Assembly (NCBI GenBank): GCA_025360565.1
Contig: JANYBY010000069.1
Span: 1-15,577 of the forward strand
Source: Bacteroidota bacterium
GTDB taxonomy: Bacteria > Bacteroidota > Bacteroidia > B-17B0 > Aurantibacillaceae
Length of the DNA stretch: 15,577 nt
Reading direction: 5' to 3'
Shown here: positions 1 through 7,490 of the stretch, one piece after another
Layout of the letters: each line of letters begins with the position of its first letter
How positions within the stretch are numbered: the stretch's first letter is position 1
Notes under the pieces: model-generated
Database searches by the model: none
What the model saw: the letters and a program-made list of their open reading frames with translations, nothing else
Told to the model about the DNA's origin: nothing
Program-made: the position numbers and the translations under genes

Positions 1-456
1 GTTTTAAACGCGGGAAATTATTATATAGGCTTAATTCAAAAAGTGGCAAGCGGTATTGGTATTGGGTTTGATAGGAATTTGAACCACATGGATAATTTGT
101 ATTTTGATGATGGTACAGGCTGGGCACAATCAGTTATTCCAGGGTCTTTAATGTTACATCCTGTTTTCAGGGTATCAAAACCTTATGTTGGCGTAAAAGA
201 ATTTACGGCGGATAAAAATAATTTATTTTCTGTTTACCCAAATCCCGCAAACGATCAAATTACATTAAGCACAGGTAATGATAAAAAAGCGTCTTACAAA
301 CTGGTAAATTTAATAGGACAAGTTATTGCCGAAAATAAAACCGAAGAAAGTATTCATACAGTAAACACCAATAAAATCGATAACGGTGTTTATTTTCTGA
401 TCATGACCTCAAGCGATCAATTGCTGCAAACACAGAAGGTAATTATTCAGCATTAA
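1..456 (+). CDS. T9SS type A sorting domain protein, C-terminal part (5' end outside window)
   Basis: The reading frame is open from base 1 to the TAA at 454-456, giving 151 residues of a longer protein, so no start codon should be assigned. The last ~75 residues form a type IX secretion C-terminal sorting domain: a VYPNPAND motif (PNP at residues 80-82 of the fragment), then a KLVNLIGQVI strand pair, then NGVYFLIM and a short basic end (QKVIIQH). This domain directs proteins through the T9SS across the outer membrane, where it is usually cleaved. The preceding part (GIGIGFDRN, DNLYFDDGTGW) looks like the end of a beta-sandwich, but its function cannot be told from the fragment. Family assignment is firm; the role of the whole protein is unknown. 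Confidence 0.85.
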   Translation, partial: VLNAGNYYIGLIQKVASGIGIGFDRNLNHMDNLYFDDGTGWAQSVIPGSLMLHPVFRVSKPYVGVKEFTADKNNLFSVYPNPANDQITLSTGNDKKASYKLVNLIGQVIAENKTEESIHTVNTNKIDNGVYFLIMTSSDQLLQTQKVIIQH

Positions 457-481
457 GTAACCGCAACTAACCACAAACTAC

Positions 482-632
482 CCACAGAGACACAGAGAAC
501 ACGAAGTTTCACGGAGTTTAACATTTATATCCGGTAACAAATTTCATTTATTTGTTTTGTGTGTCCATATTCCTTTTTACTCAAGTTTTGTATCTTTTCC
601 TTAATAATCTGCGTGTTTCTTTGTGCTCTCTG
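482..632. repeat. Imperfect inverted repeat of CACAGAGA type
   Basis: The left part (482-519) contains CCACAGAGACACAGAG followed by AACACGAAGTTTCACGGAG. The right part (608-632) reads, on the opposite strand, CAGAGAGCACAAAGAAACACG. The two are related but not identical, face each other, and flank about 90 bp of AT-rich sequence. Similar CACAGAGACACAGAG stretches are, from memory, scattered between genes in many environmental bacterial genomes. The rest of the 457-733 gap has no convincing gene. Confidence 0.45.
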
Positions 633-650
633 CTACTGCACATCCTGGCT

Positions 651-672
651 CAAATATGCTTTTGCATATTTG
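651..672. other. Perfect 9-bp hairpin upstream of rluD
   Basis: CAAATATGC (651-659), loop TTTT, GCATATTTG (664-672) form a perfect stem of nine pairs. It lies 61 bp before the preferred rluD start. No T-run follows on the plus strand, so it is not a typical intrinsic terminator. It could be part of the rluD leader or an extension of the neighbouring repeat. Confidence 0.5.
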
Positions 673-733
673 CCCTGTGGTTTAAATTTTGAGGCTGGGC
701 TATATGGTTTTAATGCTCTATCTTTGCCACGCA

Positions 734-1813
734 GTGAACATACAAGATGAAATAGAAGAGATAGACGACTCAAGTTCGGAAGAGTCGCAAGGTTTATACG
801 AGCATCACAACATTAAAGTTGAAAAAGGTCAGGTGATGATGCGGGTAGATAAATTTATCATGATCCGTGTTGCCAATACCACGCGTACAAAAATTCAAAA
901 TGCCTGCGAAGCCGGATTTGTTTTAGTAAATGGCAAACCCGTTAAGTCAAATTATCGCATAAAACCGCTCGATGAAATTTCAATCGTGCTAACGGTGCCG
1001 CCACGCGATGTGGAAGTGGTGCCGGAAAATATTCCCATCAACATTGTTTTTGAAGACGATTACATTGCCTTAATAAATAAAGAACCCGGCATGGTGGTTC
1101 ATCCCGCATACGGCAATTACCGCGGCACTTTGGTTAACGCCATGGCCTATCATTTTAATAATTTACCAAAAATAAAAACCCGGTTAAATAACGATGTGTA
1201 TATGGAGCGGCCGGGTTTGGTGCATCGAATCGACAAAAACACCTCGGGCATAATTATTATGGCAAAAACCGAATTGGCCATGGTGCGTTTGGCAAAAGAT
1301 TTTTACGACCGAACAATGGACAGAAAATATGTTGCCATTGTTTGGGGCGATGTTAAAGAAGATGCGGGAACAATTACCGCAAATGTTGGGCGCGACCTGC
1401 GTGACCGAAAAAAAATGGCCACTTTCCCAGTAGGCGGTGAACTTGGCAAACACGCGGTAACACATTATAAAGTGTTGGAACGCTTTGGATACATTACAGT
1501 AGTTGAATGTAAATTAGAAACCGGCAGAACGCACCAGATCCGTGTGCATTTTAAAAGTATTGGTCACCCCGTTTTTAACGATTACGAATACGGCGGCGAT
1601 GTAATTTTAAAAGGAATAAATTCGGCCAGCTATAAACAATTTATAAAAAACTGTTTTGAGTTAATGCCAAGGCACGCGCTGCACGCGAAAACACTGGGCA
1701 TTACCCACCCTATCAGTGGCGAAAAATTATTTTTTGATAGTGAGATCCCGGATGATATGCAGAAGGTGATCGATAAATGGAGAAGGTATATGAAGGATAA
1801 AGTTTTGGATTAG
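734..1813 (+). CDS. rluD: RluD-type 23S rRNA pseudouridine synthase (RluA family)
   Basis: Converts uridine to pseudouridine in RNA; RluD itself acts on 23S rRNA helix 69 in the cytoplasm. An S4-like RNA-binding domain comes first (about residues 37-87, with RVDKFIMIRV and GFVLVNGKPVKSNYRI), then the RluA catalytic domain. The signature HRIDKNTSG lies at residues 164-172, with the catalytic Asp at 167. RTHQIRVHF and the closing HALHAKTLGITHP are also typical. I chose GTG at 734 (359 residues) because family members start with a short acidic tail before GLYEHH. The frame stays open back to a TTG at 689, but those extra residues (RLGYMVLMLYLCHA) look like read-through of intergenic DNA. In-frame ATGs at 704 and 713 are alternatives. 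The family is certain; the exact target (RluD rather than RluA/RluC) is inferred. Confidence 0.9.
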   Translation: MNIQDEIEEIDDSSSEESQGLYEHHNIKVEKGQVMMRVDKFIMIRVANTTRTKIQNACEAGFVLVNGKPVKSNYRIKPLDEISIVLTVPPRDVEVVPENIPINIVFEDDYIALINKEPGMVVHPAYGNYRGTLVNAMAYHFNNLPKIKTRLNNDVYMERPGLVHRIDKNTSGIIIMAKTELAMVRLAKDFYDRTMDRKYVAIVWGDVKEDAGTITANVGRDLRDRKKMATFPVGGELGKHAVTHYKVLERFGYITVVECKLETGRTHQIRVHFKSIGHPVFNDYEYGGDVILKGINSASYKQFIKNCFELMPRHALHAKTLGITHPISGEKLFFDSEIPDDMQKVIDKWRRYMKDKVLD

Positions 1814-1830
1814 GAGGCACACTAAATATT

Positions 1831-3084
1831 TTATTGTTTTATTAGTTTTGCCATTTGTGTAGCATTTTGATCAGTTAGTATTAAAAAATATATCCCAATA
1901 GGAAATTCAGAAAAATTTTGATCTTCTATATTTTTTCCTTCCCAAATTGTTTGTCCAATAGCGTTCATTAATTTATAATTTCCCATTACTGTTGATTTAT
2001 TTTGAAGCGTAATTTTATTTGAAAATGGATTTGGAAAAACTGTAAATTCATTTTTTTCAAAAACAGTTTCAAAATTGCCAACCGAACCACAATTTGGGTT
2101 TGGAACCAAGATATTATTTTTAAATTCAATTCCTGTTGGGCGTAATATACCCGATGGATAATCATTTAAACTTCTTGCTCCCGCCATTGGATCATCTTGG
2201 CTATACCAAAGTATATACGGTGTAAATGTATTTTTATATGTATTTAATGTTTCCGTTACCCAATGTACCATATCGGTATTTCTTATACAGGTTTCGTTTG
2301 TAATACATTGTTTGTTCATTCTTCTTTTAAAATAAGCTTGTATTTCGGGCCAAACACTTTGAGAAGTTACGGCAAGTGTATCAATATAAAAGTGAATGTT
2401 TGCATAATCGCAATACAAACCAATTGCATTTACAATACTATCCATTGTCAAAATTCTTGCTTCTTGGGTTGGATTACTGTTTGGAACTTGTGCGGCTGAA
2501 ACCTGACCGGCATTTAAAACAGAATTATTTCCGAATATAGTAGCGGCTGATGGGCTAAAGTTTGTATACAGATCTCGGTAAATAAGCATAAATAAGGCAG
2601 TACCATAAATACCCCCATTGGTTATTTTTAAACCTGCGGCATGCACAATTGGCGATGCTGTCATCAACATATCAATATATCTTTTTGCAGTACCGTTTGG
2701 ATGAAAATTTGGATTGAGTTCTTCATTCTCAATTACAACTATTTCAGGTTGGTAATTTGCAAGAACCTGACTAATTTTTTGCCCATATAAAGTTAAACTG
2801 CTTGTGTACGATCCGGCATTGTCCCAACTTAAATTTGATATTACTTTAAAGCCATTTAACAAATACACATCGTAGCTTGCATCTACCCCTGTAAATGTGC
2901 TTAATTTAATATTTTCTCGTACATATTCGGCGTTTAAAGAAGCACTGATGCTTGCTTTTTGTTGATCTGTAAAAGACGCGCCATTAACCAAAACACCAAA
3001 TTTTGTGCAAGGAGTTGCTTGCCCAATTAAAAGTGTAGAATAATAAGTTGCTATTAAAGCAGTTAGGAATAATTTTTTAAACAT
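1831..3084 (-). CDS. Secreted T9SS protein with clan GH-A glycoside hydrolase-like barrel
   Basis: 417 residues. An N-terminal signal peptide (MFKKLFLTALIATYYSTLLIGQA) is followed by a ~300-residue central domain and a T9SS type A sorting domain (about 345-417, with PNP at 351-353 and NAIGQTIWEGK). The centre has alternating strands and helices whose motifs match the order seen in clan GH-A TIM barrels: an Asn-Glu pair at 120-121 after the strand PEIVVIEN (position of the acid/base), IHFY at 230-233 (strand 6), a Glu at 278 in HWVTET (position of the nucleophile), and YILWYS at 290-295 (strand 8). These readings are inference, and I cannot name a GH family or substrate. The protein is probably exported and then secreted or surface-attached. 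It lies downstream of the DUF3089 gene on the same strand, 122 bp away. Confidence 0.8.
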   Translation of the reverse strand: MFKKLFLTALIATYYSTLLIGQATPCTKFGVLVNGASFTDQQKASISASLNAEYVRENIKLSTFTGVDASYDVYLLNGFKVISNLSWDNAGSYTSSLTLYGQKISQVLANYQPEIVVIENEELNPNFHPNGTAKRYIDMLMTASPIVHAAGLKITNGGIYGTALFMLIYRDLYTNFSPSAATIFGNNSVLNAGQVSAAQVPNSNPTQEARILTMDSIVNAIGLYCDYANIHFYIDTLAVTSQSVWPEIQAYFKRRMNKQCITNETCIRNTDMVHWVTETLNTYKNTFTPYILWYSQDDPMAGARSLNDYPSGILRPTGIEFKNNILVPNPNCGSVGNFETVFEKNEFTVFPNPFSNKITLQNKSTVMGNYKLMNAIGQTIWEGKNIEDQNFSEFPIGIYFLILTDQNATQMAKLIKQ

Positions 3085-3206
3085 ATATAAAATTTCTTTT
3101 CTTTAGACTGCTTATTTACTTAAAGGTTTAATGGTAATATTTTATTTTTTATTAGCAACGCCACTATATCCCGGAAAAAGAAATTAGGTTATAACCACAC
3201 TCACAA

Positions 3207-4253
3207 TTAATTCCTCAATTTTCCGCCCAGCCTTTGCCGTTTTAAATAAATTTTTGATCTTAAACAAGCGTTTTCTCTTATGTTCATATAAAAAAGATGG
3301 TAATCGCAAATGTGATAACTTTGCCCGATCTTATAATAACCTTTTTGTTTTGGTTTATGGATCCAAAGAATATTGCCAAACACCTGCGCATCGCAAACAT
3401 TTTTATCTACCGTAAATTTTTTAAAAGAAATTCCTCCTTTGTTTAACGAATCACTCGCATGCTTTTCATCTGTGACCATTGTTAGAGGATTTACACAGGG
3501 CACATCTTTATATTTTTCTTTTTTACCAAAGCTTTTTGTGTTCCATGCAAAGGTGTTCCAGGTAATATAACAGCCAATTTGCGTTTCATTTTCTGAAATT
3601 GGAATAGATTTAAGATCACTTTTATTAAAAGGAATTCCAATTGGATAAGCGGCCACCAGTTTTTTTTGCAATTCTTTTCCGTCAAAAAAATCTTTTAGTA
3701 ATTGTACGGCGTGTTTTGCGCCCTGGCTGTGTCCCGCAATTATAATGGGTCTTCCGGCGTTCCAATTCTTTAAATAATATTCAAACGCAGCCTTAACATC
3801 TTCGTATGCCAGAGCCAAAGGTTGCGCCCCCTTTTTATCGTTAAAAAAAGATTTTAATACTGCCTGCCTGTATCTTGGAGCAAAAACCCTGGCGCAGGCG
3901 TTAAACGCGCTTGCCTGGCTCTGCACACATTGATCTGATCGCTTATTTACTTTTTTATTCGTGAGGTCTGCGTTCCAATAGGATCCTTTAAAATAAACAG
4001 TGGGGTTAATATAAAACACATCCACATCAGCTTCCTTTTGATTTTCCGGAATGCTGCATCCATTGGGAATAGTATCCGCGGCATCGGCTCTCCAGGGCAA
4101 AGCGATCCAGTTTTTTTCAATAGCGTAATCCGGCGCGGCAGGATGTTTGGTGTTTTGATAACTTCTAAATGGCCTACAAGCCACCAATACAAAAAAAACA
4201 CTACCGACTAGTATGCTTATTTTAATAAGTGACTTTGTGTGTTTTAGGTTCAT
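3207..4253 (-). CDS. DUF3089 alpha/beta-hydrolase lipoprotein
   Basis: A probable hydrolase anchored in the cell envelope. From the ATG at 4253 (348 residues) the protein opens with a lipoprotein signal: basic MNLKHTKSLIK, a hydrophobic stretch, and the lipobox LVAC with the lipidated Cys at 26. The frame is open 25 codons further up (4328), but that start would put a non-signal segment in front of the signal peptide. The DUF3089 pattern is clear: DVFYINPTVYF, YWNADL, QASAFNACARVFAPRYRQA, then AGHSQG with the nucleophile Ser at 176, and near the end YHICDYHLFYMNIRENA, which supplies likely acid and His residues. DUF3089 proteins belong to the alpha/beta-hydrolase fold; the substrate is unknown. 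The gene diverges from the TerC gene across about 110 bp. Confidence 0.85.
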   Translation of the reverse strand: MNLKHTKSLIKISILVGSVFFVLVACRPFRSYQNTKHPAAPDYAIEKNWIALPWRADAADTIPNGCSIPENQKEADVDVFYINPTVYFKGSYWNADLTNKKVNKRSDQCVQSQASAFNACARVFAPRYRQAVLKSFFNDKKGAQPLALAYEDVKAAFEYYLKNWNAGRPIIIAGHSQGAKHAVQLLKDFFDGKELQKKLVAAYPIGIPFNKSDLKSIPISENETQIGCYITWNTFAWNTKSFGKKEKYKDVPCVNPLTMVTDEKHASDSLNKGGISFKKFTVDKNVCDAQVFGNILWIHKPKQKGYYKIGQSYHICDYHLFYMNIRENACLRSKIYLKRQRLGGKLRN

Positions 4254-4337
4254 TTTGCTTGTGTAAAGATACGTTTTGTTTGCCCAAAAAAAGTAGAAAA
4301 ATTGGTAATTAAAACTAAACAAATTCAAAAAAATATG

Positions 4338-4345
4338 TAGATTTA
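4338..4345 (+). promoter_or_regulatory. Possible -7 promoter element for the TerC operon
   Basis: TAGATTTA matches seven of the eight positions of the Bacteroidota -7 element TAnnTTTG and would give a leader of about 14 nt before the ATG at 4366. No clear -33 TTTG is present at the usual distance. In AT-rich DNA such a match can arise by chance. Confidence 0.3.
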
Positions 4346-4365
4346 TCCGAGTTGTAAATTATCCT

Positions 4366-5142
4366 ATGTTCGAAAATCTTTTTACCGTTGAAGCGCTCTT
4401 AAGTTTATTAAGCTTAACAGTAATGGAAATTTTATTGGGAATTGATAACGTTATTTTTGTTTCAATTGTAATGGCTCGCTTAAATAAGGACGAAGCCAAA
4501 AAAGCGGGATTAATATGGATGATTGCCGGTATTATTATGCGCATTAGTCTGCTTTTTATTTTGGTATTTTTAATAAAAGGCGAACAAGAGTTGTTTAAAA
4601 TATTTGATCATTCGGTTCAGTTAAAAGACCTGATCATGCTTGCCGGCGGTTTATTTTTATTGGTTAACAGTACGCTCGAAATTCACAACAAGGTGGAAGG
4701 CGCAAATGAAGAGGGCGAAGAAGCAAAAGCCAATTTAAAAAAAGGCTTTCGTTCCATTATTATCCAAATACTTTTAATTGATCTGGTGTTTAGTATGGAT
4801 GGCATTGTTACAGCGATTGGTATGGCACGCCAACTTCCAATAATGGCCACCGCTGTAATTATAAGCATGTTTGTTATGTTTTATTACGCCCCAAGGATCT
4901 CAGCATTTATAAATAAACATCCAACATTTAAAATTTTAGCTCTTTCGTTTTTAGTACTTATTGCGGTGTTACTCGTGGTAGAAGGCATACATTTATCTGC
5001 TGTTCATGTACCAAAAGGCTATATTTATTTTGCAATGGCCTTTAGTTTTGGAGTAGAGTTATTAAATTTACGCTTTCGTAAAAAAACCAATCCTGTGCAA
5101 TTGCGAAATAACAATATTGATGAAAATAATACTAATAAATAA
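4366..5142 (+). CDS. TerC family integral membrane protein
   Basis: 258 residues with about seven hydrophobic segments. The two TerC signature segments are present: EILLGIDNVIFVS (acidic residues at 21 and 27) and DLVFSMDGIVTAIGMA (Asp 139 and 145). The end, HVPKGYIYFAMAFSFGVELLN, matches the YoaE/YgdQ type of TerC proteins without CBS domains. TerC relatives are linked to manganese export or metal loading of exported proteins in several bacteria, and the name comes from tellurite resistance; the ion here cannot be told from sequence. The second motif has Gly after the Asp where many relatives have Ser. It is the first gene of a tight unit, with pccB starting 9 bp after its stop. The acidic loop EGANEEGEEAK (111-121) separates the two halves. 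Confidence 0.9.
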   Translation: MFENLFTVEALLSLLSLTVMEILLGIDNVIFVSIVMARLNKDEAKKAGLIWMIAGIIMRISLLFILVFLIKGEQELFKIFDHSVQLKDLIMLAGGLFLLVNSTLEIHNKVEGANEEGEEAKANLKKGFRSIIIQILLIDLVFSMDGIVTAIGMARQLPIMATAVIISMFVMFYYAPRISAFINKHPTFKILALSFLVLIAVLLVVEGIHLSAVHVPKGYIYFAMAFSFGVELLNLRFRKKTNPVQLRNNNIDENNTNK

Positions 5143-5151
5143 CCGATCAGA

Positions 5152-6693
5152 ATGAACGATAAATTTAAATTGCTAGATCAAAAAAAAGCCGAAGCCCTTT
5201 TAGGAGGCGGACAAAAAAGAATTGATGCCCAGCATAAAAAAGGAAAACTAACGGCACGCGAGCGCCTGCATTTTTTATTGGACGAAGGCTCCTTTGAAGA
5301 AATTGGAATGATGGTGCAGCACCGCAGTAATGATTTTGGTTTAGAGAATGAAAAATATTTGGGAGATGGTGTTGTTACAGGATACGGAACCATTGGCGGA
5401 AGAATGGTTTACGTTTTTTCGCAGGATTTTACCGTGTTTGGTGGAAGCTTAAGCGAAACACACGCAGAAAAAATTTGCAAAATTATGGATCTTGCCATGC
5501 AAAACGGAGCACCGGTAATTGGCCTGAATGACAGTGGCGGTGCACGGATCCAAGAAGGAGTTGTTTCTCTCGGAGGCTACGCCGATATTTTTTATCGTAA
5601 TGTTAGAAGCAGCGGCGTTATTCCGCAGCTATCTGCTATCATGGGTCCATGCGCGGGCGGCGCGGTTTACAGCCCTGCCATGACCGATTTTATTTTAATG
5701 GTTGAGAACACAAGCTACATGTTTGTTACAGGGCCTAATGTTGTAAAAACTGTTACCCACGAAGAAGTAACCAGCGAAGAACTTGGCGGTGCCATTACGC
5801 ACGCTACAAAAAGCGGGGTAACGCATTTTGCCTGCGCTAACGAAGTAGAAGCAATAAACTATTTAAAACAATTATTAAGTTATGTGCCGCAAAATTGCGA
5901 AGAGGAAGCCCCTGCCCTGCCCTACACAGCCGGAAATGAATCGCGCCCCGAATTAAATTCTATTATTCCCGAAAACGCCAATCAGCCATACGATATAAGA
6001 GAAGTTATTGAAAAAGTAATTGATGTCGATACTTTTTTTGAAGTACATAAATTATTTGCCGAAAATATTGTTGTTGGTTTTGCGCGCCTTGCCGGCCGAA
6101 GTATTGGTATTGTTGCCAATCAACCCGCCGTGCTTGCCGGTGTATTGGATATTCATTCATCCACAAAAGCCGCGCGCTTTGTGCGTTTTTGTGATTCTTT
6201 TAATATTCCTTTACTTGTGTTTGAAGATGTACCGGGCTTTTTACCGGGAACGGATCAGGAATGGAACGCTATTATTACCAACGGCGCTAAATTATTATAC
6301 GCGTTCAGTGAAGCTACTGTACCTAGAATTACCGTAATTACACGCAAAGCTTATGGTGGTGCCTATGATGTTATGAACAGCAAACATATTGGCGCGGATA
6401 TGAATTACGCCTGGCCAACTGCCGAAATTGCGGTGATGGGCGCTAAAGGCGCAGCCGAAATTATTTTTAAAGGAGAAATTTCTGAAGCAAAAGATAAGAA
6501 CGCTAAATGGAAAGAAAAAGAAACCGAATACCAAACCATGTTTGCAAACCCTTACCGCGCGGCCGAAAGAGGATTTATTGATGAAATAATAAAACCCGAA
6601 GAAACACGCATCAAATTAATTAAAGCGTTTAAAATGCTCGAAAATAAAGTGGATAAATTACCGAAGAAAAAACACGGAAATATTCCGTTATAA
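5152..6693 (+). CDS. pccB: Acyl-CoA carboxylase beta subunit (propionyl-CoA carboxylase type)
   Basis: Carboxyltransferase subunit that moves CO2 from carboxybiotin to an acyl-CoA, most likely propionyl-CoA to give methylmalonyl-CoA. The 513-residue length is normal. Seen in order: the N-terminal KGKLTARERLHFLLDEGSFEE; DSGGARIQEG (127-136) and GPCAGGAVYSPAMTDF (165-180), which form the first oxyanion/CoA region; VVKTVTHEEVTSEELGG; then in the C-terminal half NQPAVLAGVLD (323-333), VPGFLPGTDQEW (360-371) and KAYGGAYDVMNSKH (399-412). No biotin carboxylase or biotin carrier gene is adjacent, so the alpha subunit must be encoded elsewhere. The related decarboxylase subunit MmdA cannot be excluded by homology alone, but no sodium-pump subunits are nearby. 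It sits 9 bp after the TerC gene and 4 bp before the next gene. Confidence 0.93.
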   Translation: MNDKFKLLDQKKAEALLGGGQKRIDAQHKKGKLTARERLHFLLDEGSFEEIGMMVQHRSNDFGLENEKYLGDGVVTGYGTIGGRMVYVFSQDFTVFGGSLSETHAEKICKIMDLAMQNGAPVIGLNDSGGARIQEGVVSLGGYADIFYRNVRSSGVIPQLSAIMGPCAGGAVYSPAMTDFILMVENTSYMFVTGPNVVKTVTHEEVTSEELGGAITHATKSGVTHFACANEVEAINYLKQLLSYVPQNCEEEAPALPYTAGNESRPELNSIIPENANQPYDIREVIEKVIDVDTFFEVHKLFAENIVVGFARLAGRSIGIVANQPAVLAGVLDIHSSTKAARFVRFCDSFNIPLLVFEDVPGFLPGTDQEWNAIITNGAKLLYAFSEATVPRITVITRKAYGGAYDVMNSKHIGADMNYAWPTAEIAVMGAKGAAEIIFKGEISEAKDKNAKWKEKETEYQTMFANPYRAAERGFIDEIIKPEETRIKLIKAFKMLENKVDKLPKKKHGNIPL

Positions 6694-6697
6694 AAAA

Positions 6698-7453
6698 ATG
6701 TTTAAAGGCCTGCTTTTCATAATCGCCATTATAATTTTCTCAATACTCACAATATTGTGTTTTATTTTTGGCCTCATTTATCTCATTAATTCAAAAAAAG
6801 GCAAATTTGGCTGGGTGGGTGGATTTGTTTTTTCATTGATCGGCCTGATCGTTTCAGTTTTTTTATTGGCAAACGGCATTGCCAATAAAGTTTTTTCGTT
6901 TACTAACAATTTGCAACAATCGTTTGGTGGCATCAATCAAAATATGATAGACCAAATTGATACCGCACAATTTAAAACCTATTTGGTACCGGATAGTTTA
7001 AACAACGGTCAGATAAAGGATCTAAAATCGCTCGAATCAGAAGAAATTGCAGGCAATGTTCCGCCACAATTTTATAACTATCTTGGGTTTAAGGATTATT
7101 ACCGTTTGCCTTTAAAATTCCCGTTCTCGCTGCATTGCGCCGATTCACTAAACAACGCTTCATTATTTAACGAAGGCAGCGTTACAAGTTTTAATGAAAG
7201 TAATAATGGAGAAGTGGATTGTAATGTAAATGGCATTACAGAGTTTACGTTCGACAATCATTTTTTCCTTGCCAAACACCAGGATAAATTTGATGATAAA
7301 AAAAGTGTTTATATTATTTACAATTTTGATACAGCCGAGTTTGAAGAATTTGAAAACTTAAATAAACTGATCTTAAAGGCAACAAAGCTTAAATTCTCTA
7401 ATCAATACAAATTCTTTAACTGCAAAGATTATTACGACGGTTTTTATAAGTGA
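6698..7453 (+). CDS. Hypothetical membrane protein with two N-terminal helices
   Basis: I do not recognise this 251-residue protein. Two transmembrane helices (about residues 4-30 and 38-62), joined by a short basic loop (NSKKGKFG), are followed by about 185 residues of soluble sequence rich in Asn, Asp, Phe and Tyr with no motif I know. If the basic loop is cytoplasmic, the C-terminal part would also be outside that loop's side by the two-helix topology prediction; the orientation is uncertain. The start ATG follows the pccB stop by 4 bp, so the two are almost certainly co-transcribed. Codon use and base composition look like those of its neighbours. It ends 37 bp before the convergent xerD gene. 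Confidence 0.8.
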   Translation: MFKGLLFIIAIIIFSILTILCFIFGLIYLINSKKGKFGWVGGFVFSLIGLIVSVFLLANGIANKVFSFTNNLQQSFGGINQNMIDQIDTAQFKTYLVPDSLNNGQIKDLKSLESEEIAGNVPPQFYNYLGFKDYYRLPLKFPFSLHCADSLNNASLFNEGSVTSFNESNNGEVDCNVNGITEFTFDNHFFLAKHQDKFDDKKSVYIIYNFDTAEFEEFENLNKLILKATKLKFSNQYKFFNCKDYYDGFYK

Positions 7454-7490
7454 CAAAATTTCTGAGCGAATAAATAATGACTGTTAACGC

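Noticed and set aside
559..750. 63-codon plus-strand open frame rich in Cys, Phe and Leu
   Set aside because: It runs through the inverted repeat and the hairpin and into the start of rluD. The signal-peptide-like look comes from the T-rich arm, and there is no family resemblance.
3187..3196. 10-bp palindrome GGTTATAACC after the DUF3089 gene
   Set aside because: A 10-bp AT-rich palindrome is expected by chance in this much sequence, and no second copy is found near a promoter.
4264..4288. Possible promoter TTTG / TATCTTTA for the DUF3089 gene
   Set aside because: The two elements are only 13 bp apart, too close for the -33/-7 arrangement, and the leader would be about 4 nt.
7454..7490. Possible terminator between the two-helix membrane protein gene and xerD
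   Set aside because: Only a 6-bp GAATAA/TTATTC match that runs into xerD, with no GC-rich stem or T-run.
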